DNA of 64,000 nt from Rotaria sordida (lineage: Eukaryota; Rotifera; Eurotatoria; Philodinida; Philodinidae). Positions 12,798 through 24,603 of the stretch are shown here, in pieces; position 1 is the stretch's first letter; each line of letters opens with the position of its first letter. The stretch spans positions 101,870-165,869 of the forward strand of contig CAJNOL010000303.1 of assembly GCA_905250125.1 (NCBI GenBank), read 5' to 3'. Below the pieces are notes generated by a model that did not search any database, was not told the origin of the DNA, and worked only from the letters and a program-made list of their open reading frames with translations. The position numbers were made by a program, and so were the translations under genes.

Positions 12798-14109
12798 GTG
12801 ACGACTTTTCTAACAGTAAGATTTTCATGAATTATCGAAGATCATTACATTCGGTATTGTAATATTTCTACGATGAAATATTTAATTATAAGATAATTAA
12901 TAATGAATTTACTTTTACTTTTTCACAAAAATAATTCTAATATGTGTAAAAACAATTAGCAATATAAATGACTGGAGGTTGATACAATTCAAAAGCAACA
13001 AGAAAAAGAAAATAAACTAGATCATATAAGATATAATTTGAAAATTCTTAAATAGAGCTAATGCAAATAAGATGCAACATAATATTGAATTTTTTTCTGC
13101 TTGATAATAGTAATCTAAAGATGTCACGTCTATTATAATCAACATCAATGAACGCTAAAAATTAGTATGAACGAATTACATATGTAATACTCTATTAACG
13201 AACGTTCTATCTAATATTGCTGTTATTTAGTTTTTTTCTGTCGATTCTAGAGGTGTGTCAGATCAATTTTAGTTTCAGCTTCACTGACCAAGACTACGAG
13301 AAAAAAGTCATCCCAATTGAAACCAAAGATTATAGTTAAATACTCCATGGTTTTAAGCGAATTATCTTATAAATCATCAATCAAAACATAATTCAAGACA
13401 GATGATTCAAAAAGACGCTAGTTGTCGAGTAAATAAATCAAAAAACGACTGTTGAAACATTTTTTTAGATGCGATATGAATAAATTTTGGCATAGTTTTC
13501 TTTAGATCGGAACGCAAAAAAAAAGAAATCACCAGGAACAGAACTAGATCAGATTTACTGAAACTATGACCGAAACTAAAAAAACTTAGTCCCGCAGATT
13601 TCTAGTCGATGTAAATAATAGTTAATAAACCGGTCGAATGATGACAGCATTTAAATTTTAGAATTCGTCAGATAATAAATCATCATTAATCAAGATAAAT
13701 ATATAATAGAATTATGCTTGAAAGTGAAAATGCCTTTTCATCATATATCTATTCTTTGTTTGTACTTGTTTAGCTATGGATTACACTAGATCAGATATTC
13801 TATGTGATAACTATCGAGACTCTACTGGTGGTTTTTTTAATGTGTTGTATCAAAATGGGTCAATATTTTTGAAGTCTGTTAAAATTGACAGAATTGAGTT
13901 ATTTTCGATACTCTAATGATGTTGATGTGTCCCAGTCGTCTGTACTAGCCATAGATCTGAAATTAGCCCCAGTTTATGAGACAAACTTGTATTGTAGATG
14001 GTGCTGCAAAATATTTTATTAGTAAAATACATTCTGAATCTATTTTTTCTCGGTTAATTTGAATTCTTTCTAATAAATAATTCGAATTTGAATAGAAAAC
14101 ATTCTTTGC

Positions 14110-14215
14110 AACTGTTCATAGCTGGTATCGAAAGTCGTAAGGATTACGGTCGGTTCTCATGATAACTGCGATATACGAGCGGTAGTGCTAACAAACGTGC
14201 GACATAGGATATTCC
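14110..14215 (-). repeat. dispersed repeat, copy 2 (inverted)
   Basis: The reverse complement of this stretch starts ATGTCGCACGTTTGTTAGC and matches copy 1 at 11205 over about 60 bases before diverging. Together the two copies bracket about 3 kb that includes the small membrane protein gene at 11777. Confidence -1.
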
Positions 14216-14790
14216 ATCTGAGCTATATTATTTCTAGTAAAAATCAATAGAGTACCTGAAAAATAGCTTGCAGCTCATATAAAACTTCAAAAATATAAAA
14301 ATAAGAGTTCTCTCGCCACCTACTAATGCACTTGTTTTTTTTCTTCATTTTCTCATCCAGAATTTGTTATGTTTCTTAATGTAAGAGTTATTGTTACATT
14401 TGATGTTTATTTTAAGCAAACAAAACGATTGTACCATTTTTAAATTTCTGTCACGCCTTCAATTGACAAATAAAAGTTTTATAAGACGAGAAAAATCTTT
14501 TGTTTGATTTGAACATAGTCGATTCTTTTGAATATAAATTCTAAAAGATTTAATGATATTATTCGAATTTATACGTTTTTTTTTGTTAACTTTGCATTCA
14601 ATACATTGTTTATTTTGTTAAATACATAGTTGAAAGAATTTTTGTTTGCCATTACTTTCATTTTTTTCTTTGTTTGAATATTTTTGGTTAAAAAAAAAGC
14701 AAATGTCGTAAAAGGTAAAATAAAAGAAGCGTTTGTAGCTTTTTTTTTTCGTCAGTTGAAAACAAACATATTCTTCAAGCTGTTTTAATA

Positions 14791-15078
14791 ATGTCTAGTA
14801 CCAGCTCAGATTTAAGTACTAGTGGAATTATTGGTATTGTTGTGGGTGGTGTATTTACAATTGTTTCTATTATTGGAATTATTGTAGCTCTATGTGCTTT
14901 GTGTGGTAAGAAAAATAATCCAACACAAGTACAACCATATCATCCATATCCCAATTCACAAAATCCTTATGGTCAACCAATGGCTCAAGGTTATTACCCA
15001 CAACAACAAGCTTGGAACTCACAGTCGATGACTTATATACAAAATCCTTCTTACGGTAGTTCAAAAACAAACTATTAA
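14791..15078 (+). CDS. small Tyr/Pro/Gln-tailed membrane protein, 95 aa
   Basis: Single-exon frame with a Ser/Thr-rich N-terminus, one transmembrane helix (about residues 12-38, starting SGIIGIVVGG) and a CALCGKK stop-transfer sequence. The ~55-residue tail is dominated by Pro, Tyr, Gln, Asn and Gly (repeated PYG/PYH-like steps), as in many small Shisa/CYYR1-like or WW-domain-binding membrane proteins. No cleavable signal peptide precedes the helix, so type III topology is likely. AATAAA at 15126 supports a real 3' end. Family membership is uncertain; the resemblance is in architecture, not in identified motifs. Related in layout to the protein at 11777-12133. Confidence -1.
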   Translation: MSSTSSDLSTSGIIGIVVGGVFTIVSIIGIIVALCALCGKKNNPTQVQPYHPYPNSQNPYGQPMAQGYYPQQQAWNSQSMTYIQNPSYGSSKTNY

Positions 15079-15125
15079 TTCAAGTGAATAATTTCGTATA
15101 TTTCATAACATACTTTTGATAATAT

Positions 15126-15131
15126 AATAAA
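15126..15131 (+). other. polyadenylation signal
   Basis: AATAAA about 48 bases after the stop codon of the small membrane protein gene ending at 15078. Confidence -1.
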
Positions 15132-16713
15132 CAAAAGTCTAAACGAAATTCTTTTTCATAAAATACTAATTTTGATGTTCAATATACAATCATTTGTAAA
15201 GAATTCAAAATTCGATTTTCTTTTCATGCATTATTTTGATCTAAAAACAGAATAATTATATCAAACAACAATTAATAATCTATCATGACTAATACACTAT
15301 AAGATTGAGTTTTGAAAAACAATCATCCCTTGACGAGCTGTCAAATCATGAACACGCATTAATGAATCATTACTTTTTCCTATAATTTGTTAGTAATGGC
15401 TACAAGTTTTATTGCACTATTAAATGTATGAGAACTTTCAAGCAAAGATCAAAATATGAAATTAAGATAAAATAAATTTGAACACTATAATAGCTCTTGT
15501 GACACTATAGCTAAGAAATTCGCATTACTTTTAGGTATTATCATGTCAGTTATAGTAGATATTTATACTTCTTTTGATTATACTTAATAATTGTAATTGA
15601 TCGATAGAAATAGTATGAATTAGATTCATTTGGAACAAGCATAACGGCCAACCACATCCTGAGATATATAATGAAAAAATGAATTATTGCTAAAAGCTTA
15701 CTAATTTTCACAATGTTTTTCATATACTGATTATTTCTGATAGATTATATCTTTTTTTATGAACAAATAAAATGGAGAAAAGTTGATATAGCAATATTTC
15801 AATATAGATATTTGATGGAAATATATTGACATTTAATTTAAATTGATAAACTTATTCTATACTTAAAAGCCAACGTCAATTATAATAATTTGATGCATAT
15901 ATGAAATTAACTCAATGGTACTTCCGTTGCTAAATAATATTCTATGCTTTAGTAAATTTTCTTAAAATATTTCATTATAGTTTTCCGTATGAATACAATA
16001 AATATGGATGTAATTTGTTTTCATTTTCTTTGCTTTAATAAATCAATTACGGTTATAATTAAATTTAACACTCATCAATATAGAATATTTTCAATGAAAC
16101 AATATTTCATTTTAATAAATTCATATTAAATATTGTTTTTCTTTCTTTGTATATAAGAATTAATGAATTCTTTTTTGTTTTGTTACATTAATAGCAAATC
16201 ATCATTAAATCTAATTCAATAAATATTGTTTTGTTTTTTTTTTCGAAAAGAAAATATTCTTCTAATTGATATACATTAAATAATACAAAAAATATATGTG
16301 AAGATTTGCATGAATGAAAAAGGAAATAGGATGCAAATTTTTTTGAAGAAAAGCTTACTAAATATACACGATAAATTGATTATAATCGGAAGGACACTTT
16401 GGCCTACCTTTTTCCCGGTCTTAAATGTTTTTAATTTTTTTTCCTGAGAAAATATTTTTTAGAGTTTACTTGTTTGTTTGTTTTACATTCAAATTTCATA
16501 CAATACGAAACATTCTAGAATCGCTTGACCTCAATTATAGTAGCAATACTTAGCATTGAATTTGACATTAAAAAAAATACAAGAATCTATGCGTGCCAAT
16601 ACTTTTAAGGTTTCTTTTATCAAACAGACAAAACACAACAAAATAATGTTGTTCGGATTGATGTTATTATGGTTCAATGATGATAAAAGACTGTAATAAT
16701 GAAAAGGGCATTG

Positions 16714-16719
16714 TTTATT
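16714..16719 (-). other. polyadenylation signal of the neuropeptide gene
   Basis: TTTATT on the plus strand reads AATAAA on the minus strand, about 38 bases after the TGA at 16757-16759. Confidence -1.
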
Positions 16720-16756
16720 TAATCATCTTGTATGATATTGATTGTGTACAGATATT

Positions 16757-17245
16757 TCAACCTAACATTCCGTATTGTGGACGACCAGCGCGTCGTTCTC
16801 GCATATCATTTAACCATTCTTCAATATCGTTATTAGTTTTTGGCACTAAAATAAAAAAAAATAACTTAGCAAACATAGACAAACAAATAAAAATTCAAAT
16901 TATTTTATCATACCTTCAGTTCGTTTACCCAAATAACCATAAGAATAACGCTTGCCGAGTACCCCAAATTTAAGATGTTGACGACGAAATGGATGTGGAG
17001 TTAATTGTTGCGTTGCTGATATATCTAAATCCTTTTTATTTCGTAATGATCCAATATATTCATCGCTTTCCATACTTTCAGCCATGGGTTCTTCATGAAA
17101 TAATGCAGCAGCATCTAAATTATTATTTCAAATAAGAACACGTTCAAAAAACAAAACAAAACTTTATTTCACCTATACATGCAAAGTAGAATACGAACAC
17201 CAACAGAGTACCGACAAGTATCAAAAGATTTGGTGAGAGTTTCAT
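16757..17245 (-). CDS. putative neuropeptide precursor with three aromatic-Gly-X-Leu-amide peptides
   Basis: Three exons on the minus strand (17245-17173, 17114-16914, 16845-16757) join in phase to give 120 residues. Residues 1-24 form a classical signal peptide (MKLSPN, then a hydrophobic core ending FACI). An acidic spacer follows, then peptide units framed by dibasic sites: after RR (68-69) comes QHLKFGVLG then KR; YSYGYLG then KR; an acidic spacer; after RR (109-110) comes AGRPQYGMLG at the extreme C-terminus. Each unit ends in Gly, the usual amide donor, so the predicted products are QHLKFGVL-amide (possibly with N-terminal pyroglutamate), YSYGYL-amide and AGRPQYGML-amide. The shared end is [F/Y]-G-x-L-amide. 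It resembles L-amide families such as allatostatin A/buccalin only loosely and I cannot assign it. The precursor layout makes secretion and prohormone-convertase processing likely. Confidence -1.
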
Positions 17246-17712
17246 TGTTTTTTTTTATGAAATATTATCTAGAAATTGAATGAAATAAAGAAATAGAGTA
17301 AAAAATATTTTTTCGGAGATTGCTCAGTCACCGTTTTTTTTACCATCTATTGGCATTTTATTATATATTCAGGTATGAAGATGATGAATAAAAAGGAAAG
17401 TACTCACATACAGGAAATCATTGAATACTTATTTCGAAGACAAATATTGATCGGTGACAAAAAGAAGATCAGTTGTCAATACTTACGGATTGATTTCACT
17501 TGATTTACTCCCATCTTTTTCTAGTCGTCTCTCTCTTGTTCCGTTATTCCATTAACATCAGTCAGTGCTTTCTATTTTTTTTCTCTTACATTTTCCTACC
17601 AATTTCTCGTTCGCTTGTTATTGTATTTAACTCTGCCTCCTCCGAGTCAAGTAGCACAACGCATATATAGAAAAGGATTTCGTTATATAAAAAAAAACTA
17701 TGGCAGAGAAAA

Positions 17713-17752
<40 letters not shown>

Positions 17753-20700
17753 GCACACATGAGAGTGCTTAAATCTATGTCTTATATAGATACTAGCGGA
17801 AACATGATTACTATCTAAGTACAATTTCATTTGACCTGAATGAGTCTTTTTCATATGTAACATATCCCAATCAATAATAAATTAATTTTACTCTTTAAAA
17901 TTGATATACACATGATTTTATGTAAAATATAAAAGTTTTTAGCTTCGTTCAAAAAAATAAAACCAACTACAACAACAATTGCAATTGAATATTTCGAGAG
18001 AGGAAAATGTTTCTGTTGTTTTTCGTTGTAATATGTCAAGATTAAATAAAGAAAAAAAATGTCTTATAGAATAAAAATTTTTCCATTTCCGACTAATTGA
18101 GCTCTCTCGACTATGCATGCATTTTATGTCTGACCTTCTATATTCGTTCAAACCCAAGCTAACGATTGTTTTTTGTTTAATGCATTATTATTCTGTCCAA
18201 GAATGAAAATAAGAAACGATAAATTCTTTTTGTATACATACTAACCATTTTTATGGGCTCTATCTTATTGATTGTATCACGAAGCAATGGTAAAATAAAG
18301 CTAATTTACTACTCGAATATAGAAAGCATATGTTGTATTTCAACAATGGTTTTTTCCTCACTACTTCAATAAATATTTCACATATACATTGACTTTATTT
18401 TCATGAAGACTTATTTAAAATATCAAAACTTAATCATCTATAAACATATGTAGTTAGAAATAAAGATTTTACTACTTAAAAATTGAACTCACATCACGTT
18501 TATACTGAAATTTGTATTGACATGCGACAAATATTCCAGTGTCATATCATTAAATCAAGCTTTTCTTTCAGTACCTAAGGGATTTTTATCATATCTTGGA
18601 CAAAAATAATCACTTTTACAATGAAAAAATTGGTCTACTTTCACTAAAAAATGAATTCCTAAAGAAAAATCAATCAAATTCTATTTCATCTTATCTCATC
18701 TAGATTAACTATGACACAGTCAAACAACAATAAATACTCGACTGATTATTATTCAGAACAACTAGACAATTGAATAATGTTATAGTAAATGATTTTATTT
18801 TTCACGACCATGTCAACGCTGGTAGTTTTATTATGATTGCAATTATTATCCTTGACAGAAGACAATTAGTTATAAATTCAATTGAAAAACAATATATTTA
18901 TGTGTTGTACGCGAATAGTAATTGTTAATTTAGAAGTCAATATAGTTCTTAGATTTATTCTCTAAAGAAATTTATTTAATAGATGTAACATCATTCTGTA
19001 ACATAATGTCGATAATCTACAGAAGAATATTTTTAGTACAAGGAAGTAATCAATTTCTGTGCCCACTATGATTAGCTCATTACTTCCTGACATTCATCCA
19101 TTAGAGTTAATATTGAGTCAACCACAAGGAATAGGTTATGCAGGTACTAAGTATGACAGCGGTATAATTAAATTTAGTCGAATTCATTTCACTCTCTGGG
19201 GATGAAGAATGAGTCAAAAATGATTCATTCGTCTTGCATGGTATAAAAATTGAGTTTATTGTTAATTAAATTTTTTTACGAGTTTTTTGTAGTTATGCTG
19301 TTATTTTATAACTGAGTGATTTAATGACGAATTTTATCTTAAATGTTCACGAGTTACGAAAACAGAAAAGATTACAAAATGGTTTGTATTGAATTTAAGT
19401 CGTCTCAAAACAACATGGAGTATTGGTCGCATGGGGTTGTAATATAATTATTTAAAGAATGTATAACATCACTAGATAGTGTTGTTAAATTTATTGATGT
19501 ATGAAGAATTGAAAATATATGAGGTGTACTGAACGAAAAAGTTTCACAGAAAAGTGTTCGATACATTATTACAATTAGAAAAAGAAAATGTTAATTAATA
19601 GAAGAAATTTTTGAAGCAAAAATGATAGACGAAATACCTGATCAATTATAATTGGTCATAGGAAGCAATGGAGAGTGTATTTATTCACATCGAGTTTTAT
19701 TATAGTTTATATTTTTTGAAAAAATTGTCTTGTAAAATTTTCTTTTATCAAATGTTTATAAATATCATTGATCAACAAATAAAGATATCACAAACACGAA
19801 GAACAAAAATTCATGTATTTTCATCTTGTTCATACATTTCAGCATTAGTTTTAGTTAGACAGTTAAAACTTTGGAATATTAAAGATATTGGTTAGATTTA
19901 TATGTGAGAAAAATTTTAGTCTTCTATGTCAAGAATAAGTAGAAAAAATGTCGTTGACAATTTATCATCAGTTAGTATTGGACATCCTTTAAAACTGGAA
20001 ACTTACCAACCGTGGATTAGTTTTTTTAAAAAAAAGATTAATTTCGAGGGATAATATATTGTTAGACATTTGCAAAGCCAGTTGTTTTCGGATTGAAATC
20101 ACGTCTTTCATTTCCTGGTTTATGCGAGAATCGTTAGTTTTCATTGTCTTTTTATAATATAGAATCATTGGTTCTGATTCCGGTTTGAAATGACCTATTC
20201 CTGTTATTAAGATCTTGCTGAAACAGAAAGTCATAACAAAAGCTACGGGTTTCTATCTTTTATCAACAAGAAGTTATTTAAAAACAGCCGTGGAATGCTT
20301 TTTTGACTGACTGTTAGTTCTAATAAAGTTTTAATAATGAAAACTGTGTTATGTTATGAGTTTATATCTAAAACAAAATAACTCTAGAATAATCCATTTT
20401 TCATATTACTCACTATGAATGAGTCAAAACATAAGCGAAATTATCATGAAAAATTCTGCTTTCACATTTATAATTAAGAATTTTTTAAAAGCTATTTTAC
20501 AAATAAATTATGATCACAGAATTATAAATCAACTTCACAAAGATCAGAATAATTAGTGTTGGTAGGTAAATAAAAAGAGCAGATTTTTTAGTTTTCTTAA
20601 AAAAACATCGTTTTTTTTAATGCATATGTCTTAGCCAAGGAATAATGAAAAAGTTTTTTTCTCAACTTTGTAGCTTACTTGAAGACTTAACATAATGTTC

Positions 20701-21350
20701 CGAAACCGTCTCAATCTGATGCTTTATTAGTCCAAATAGATAAATTCTATGAATATATCTAAAATAGACCAAAAAGATGTACAGGGTTAAATGCCTTTTA
20801 CATTAACATTTTTCTTATCAGAGAATCTTGTCAAATGACAAATCGCTTTAAAGATAAGTTTTAGCTCATTAGATAGATTCTCTTGAAATTAAATAAAGCC
20901 TAAATGAATTCTTGTGAACAGATCTTCTTTTTCGACTTACGACCATTTTAGTGAATTTTACAAAAAGATCCTTTGGGTTGCTTCAGATTATTTTAAAAAC
21001 TTACTTTCAAATTTTAAGTTTACACGAATAAAGTTTTCAATAAGACTAGTTCATTACGAACGTATATAATTTTCTACCATGTCCTATACTCAGATACGAA
21101 GATTGAAAAATCTGTTATGTGGGGACAAAGCAAATTTTGTTCTTATATGTATATATCAGGATAGAAGCTATTAAAAAGTCTGACACATTGACAATGGTCT
21201 AGTTGTAAGAGAGCTTACCTAACAAAGAAGATTCATTCTCGAAAATGATTTACTACTTGACAAAATTTCCTTGTTAATCTGCGTGTACAAAGTCTTTAAT
21301 TTCAACATGTAGCTTTCATCTTTTATTGTTAATACAAAAAAGTACCAATC
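17246..21350. other. gene-poor AT-rich region upstream of the neuropeptide gene
   Basis: Likely contains the neuropeptide promoter (first few hundred bases). A long AG microsatellite sits near 17720-17749. Open frames around 17.6-18.1 kb and 19.7-20.2 kb are low-complexity or lack protein-like composition and are not called. A degenerate tRNA-like stretch lies near 21190-21240. Confidence -1.
17720..17749. repeat. (AG)n microsatellite after a poly-A run
   Basis: About fifteen AG units directly after a run of about ten A. Confidence -1.
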
Positions 21351-21429
21351 AGGGCTCCGTATGCGATGAAACTATTCTCAAATATTTCATCCCATGGAAC
21401 GGGATTGTTTCATCTTACGCGGAGTCCTA
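21351..21429. mobile_element. ~79 bp MITE-like foldback
   Basis: The ends are imperfect inverted repeats of about 22 bases: AGGGCTCCG...GATGAAAC at the left and GTTTCATC...CGGAGTCCT at the right. The middle carries a second small palindrome around CCCATGG. It is too short to encode anything and lies just beside the decayed transposase. Confidence -1.
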
Positions 21430-21479
21430 GTACAAGTTGTAATGTTTCAAAAATCAAGAGGAACAAGCGTCATACGATC

Positions 21480-22330
21480 CTTTATCGGCAATTTTTCATA
21501 GTTGTTTATGAATGCCTGTAAACATAGTTTGTACAAGTTTTAGATCGATGTGTTTCGATTTTTTCGCAATTCTTCTCTTTCGTTGATCAATATTTTTTGC
21601 TTCTCAACCTTCGTCATATACCATGTCAGCAAGTATTGATCAAAAACTTTCTATCGAACGCATTTGTGAGCAGTTTTGATAACTGCATTCTATTTTACAG
21701 ATTGTACTTCATTATCATCCAAATACTATGTTATATCGTGACTATAATCATTCGAATCTAAATCGAGCCAGAATAACACTTTGTCTTTCGTGTCATAGTT
21801 CTCAATAAATGGTATAAAACGCGTGCGTTAAATATAGTCATTCAAATACGTTGTTTGAGTAATAGTTTGTTTTTATTTCGCGAACAATGGTGTTGAAATG
21901 CCGTTTTCAAACACAGTAATACAAACTAATAATTTCGGTATAAACTTGTGATTTCTTTTAAACTTAACATCTAGCGATGTAACACTTGTATGCAACTCAC
22001 AATTATCTATTAACAATACACGAGACAAACAACGTGTACGAGTTAGAATTTTCTGAAGTTGTTTTTCAATATATTGTTGACTCTCATTGTTTTTTGTAAT
22101 AGTGTATGCCTATAGCTTTCAAATGATTACCAATTGTTTTAAAGCTGACTTTGAATTTTGAAGCTATTCGACATTGAAAGAAATATCAATCTTGTGATTC
22201 ACTAGTTGTTTCAGTCGTGTCAATTGCCCACGTGATAGTTTCTTTGGATAACCAGATCTAGGTTTATCACTGACATCGACAGAATCCTCACACTTCATAT
22301 TAATATGTATTAAATATAATTTAACGAAGA
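21480..22330 (-). pseudogene. decayed Tc1/mariner-type (IS630 superfamily) transposase
   Basis: Minus-strand translation, allowing frame shifts and stops, shows the order expected of a DDE transposase. First comes an N-terminal helix-turn-helix linker region (about 22310-22200, with SDKPRSGYPKKLSRGQL), then a first catalytic-Asp region (LIDNCEL, near 22000), then a KPKLLV-like strand with an ENGIS motif. The second catalytic-Asp region follows (KVLFWLDLDSNDYS, near 21760), then a degraded C-terminal end near 21600-21500. Several stops and shifts interrupt it, so it cannot make an active protein. Intact terminal repeats were not identified. Confidence -1.
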
Positions 22331-23559
22331 ATATTCTCTTGTAAAAAATGATTTATAGTAACATTTTTCTGTTTGTTTCGTATGATAATGTAGTATTGTA
22401 CAGCTCACTTTTGCAGATGTTCTCGTTCTGAACATGTCATATATATAAAATAAAACGATGATATAACATATTATATATCAATTTGAAGCTTCGCGCATGC
22501 TCTATCAATTGGTGTGCAGAAAAGCTTACTTCGTTGCTAGAAATGTGTGTAATGATTTTGTATCAAGAGTTTTTATACATAGATTAGTAGAACTTTTTTT
22601 GTATTAAGCAAAATAAGGGGTAAACCAAAAGTTTCTAGATAATATGTTTGATTATTTTTCGCGTATCCAAAATCCATTGGAAAAGAGTGATAAGTCGTGT
22701 ATTAGAATCAGAATTTTGTGCTCTTTTAGAACATATGCTAAGAATTTTTCTATAACTTTTGGCTATTGAGCTATAAGTGAATCTTAAAACGACTTAGAAA
22801 AAAATTTTTTTGGGGGAAAAAACCTCAACTGGAACTTATTCAAGACATGTGACAAAATTTTATCAAATAAATTGAAAGATACAGAAAATAGTTCCCTACA
22901 AAGTCGTATATTTGAAAACAATTTTGTGCAAGCTGCTGAGATGCAGTAAAGACTTTTATAAAGTTTATTTTTCCGATTTTCACCCTTTCAGTATAAAATA
23001 ATCCTCTGTCATAATTTTGGCATTTTTTAGCAGATTAATTACTACTCTTCATTCGTACGTCATTTTGTAGAGTAGAGATCATCCTCAAATACCACATATT
23101 TATAGAACTTATTTGATGTTCACAGAAAGCAGATTTGTCTTCAGAAAAATAAGATTTTTGCCTCTCCAGAAACTTTTTTTCCAGCCCTGCCAAGATTGAC
23201 TGATACTTCAATGGTTAAAAGTCACAGAAAAATTCAAAGCATATATTTTGCTTCTATTACAGTATTACTCCTCATCCTCTTCCTATGCGTTTAAATACCT
23301 GATAAACAATCAAATATTTTGTCTAGAAACTTTTGACCTATCCCTTATAATTGATCTATCTACTTCAAGATTCTCGATTAGGAGAGAGGTTTACTCCTCC
23401 TCAAAATGTCTAATTTTCTGCCAATGTTTTTATAGCTTAGTGGTAATGTGGGATAGAAACTGAATGTTGAAACAGTATTTGCCTTTCTCTGACAGAAACT
23501 GAAATAAAAATACACAGACAATGTCGTTACCAGGTACATAGGATTGGGACATGTTCCGG

Positions 23560-23640
23560 TGGATGAACGGCCTAGTGATAGAGGTTGGCTTACAATTAGA
23601 ACCCATTGGGCCCATAAATTCTTAGACCTGATGGTAGTGT
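23560..23640 (+). mobile_element. possible tRNA-derived SINE fragment
   Basis: The stretch contains GGCCTAGTGATAGAG followed by GGCTTACAAT and a degenerate GAACCC box. This order recalls the A box, D arm and B box of a tRNA, but pairing of stems is poor and the acceptor stem is absent. Low certainty. Confidence -1.
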
Positions 23641-24570
23641 CCTACGGGAACAACTTTTTTTTTTGATTCACATAAAAAAAATTTTGTTCTCGTTCCCGTA
23701 ATGCTTTCAAAGTTCCTATTACTATTTAACTTTTCATGTTTGAGAAAAACTATCATTATGCGACATTAACTTTTGTCAGCGTCGCACTTTGCGCGACATG
23801 AGATGGTCTTCAATTAAAAATAAAATTGTCATTGGAGGTGCACTTTAGTAAAATAAATCAACTGTTATTTATACGTCAAAATTTATCAACAATAAGTTAA
23901 GAGTATTATTTTCTTCATCAATTAAACATTTGAAACGAGAAAAAAAGGGTTAGCACATCAACAATACCGATGAAAAAACGAAAAATATTCAAGAGGAGAA
24001 GGTAATAATAATGCTATGATATTGCGAGATAATCTGAAAAATACTCCTGCCGAAGATGATAATCACAAGAAAAATAATAATTGTTTTAATTGAATTAAAT
24101 TCTAATGAATAATGAATGAACTTGTCTAATTTTTTTGTTGATCGATATTTTTTTATTTCTTTTTTAATTGATAAATGATGCAAAAGTTTTTGGAAGAATG
24201 TCAAAATCTATTTCTCAACAATATAACATCGTATTGACTTCGACAATCTGTTTTAAAGAGAAAAGATCGATTAACAAAGTCCGAATCTAACAATTTTGAT
24301 CGTTCGGATACGAGTCCAGAAATTCTTGAGCTCGATGAGTTCTAGTTATGGTGGACTTCGTTTTTCTCCCTGATCACCTCTTCTAGCACTCCGAGGATGA
24401 AAACACTTTCTAGAAGAATTTTCGGACTTTCTACCAAGTTTTCAGCGTCACCGCTAAAAAATATCGACAACCTTGGTTTGCTCTGAAAAAGTCCTTCTCA
24501 TAGAAAAGTCATCTTTTGGAAATAAATCAAATAATTCAAATCTACTTTTTGTTGTTTAAATGTCTTTTAT

Positions 24571-24603
24571 AATTACATTTCTAAGCAAAAAAGAAATGTA
24601 ATT
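24571..24603. repeat. perfect 12-bp hairpin
   Basis: AATTACATTTCT and AGAAATGTAATT flank a 9-base loop. This may be a trace of a small foldback element. Confidence -1.

Larger units (their letters stand above)
12134..14790. other. intergenic AT-rich region
   Basis: No gene supported. It holds a small hairpin at 12721-12797, an inverted dispersed repeat near 14110-14215 and weak partial inverted homology around 13240-13620. The remainder is AT-rich sequence without recognisable coding. Confidence -1.
15079..16756. other. intergenic, no gene seen
   Basis: AT-rich sequence between two convergent genes. Apart from the polyadenylation signals of both neighbours, nothing was recognised. Confidence -1.

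Noticed and set aside
19500-20300. Possible second transposase relic
   Set aside because: Six-frame reading gave no ordered motifs; only the block at 21480-22330 shows transposase features.
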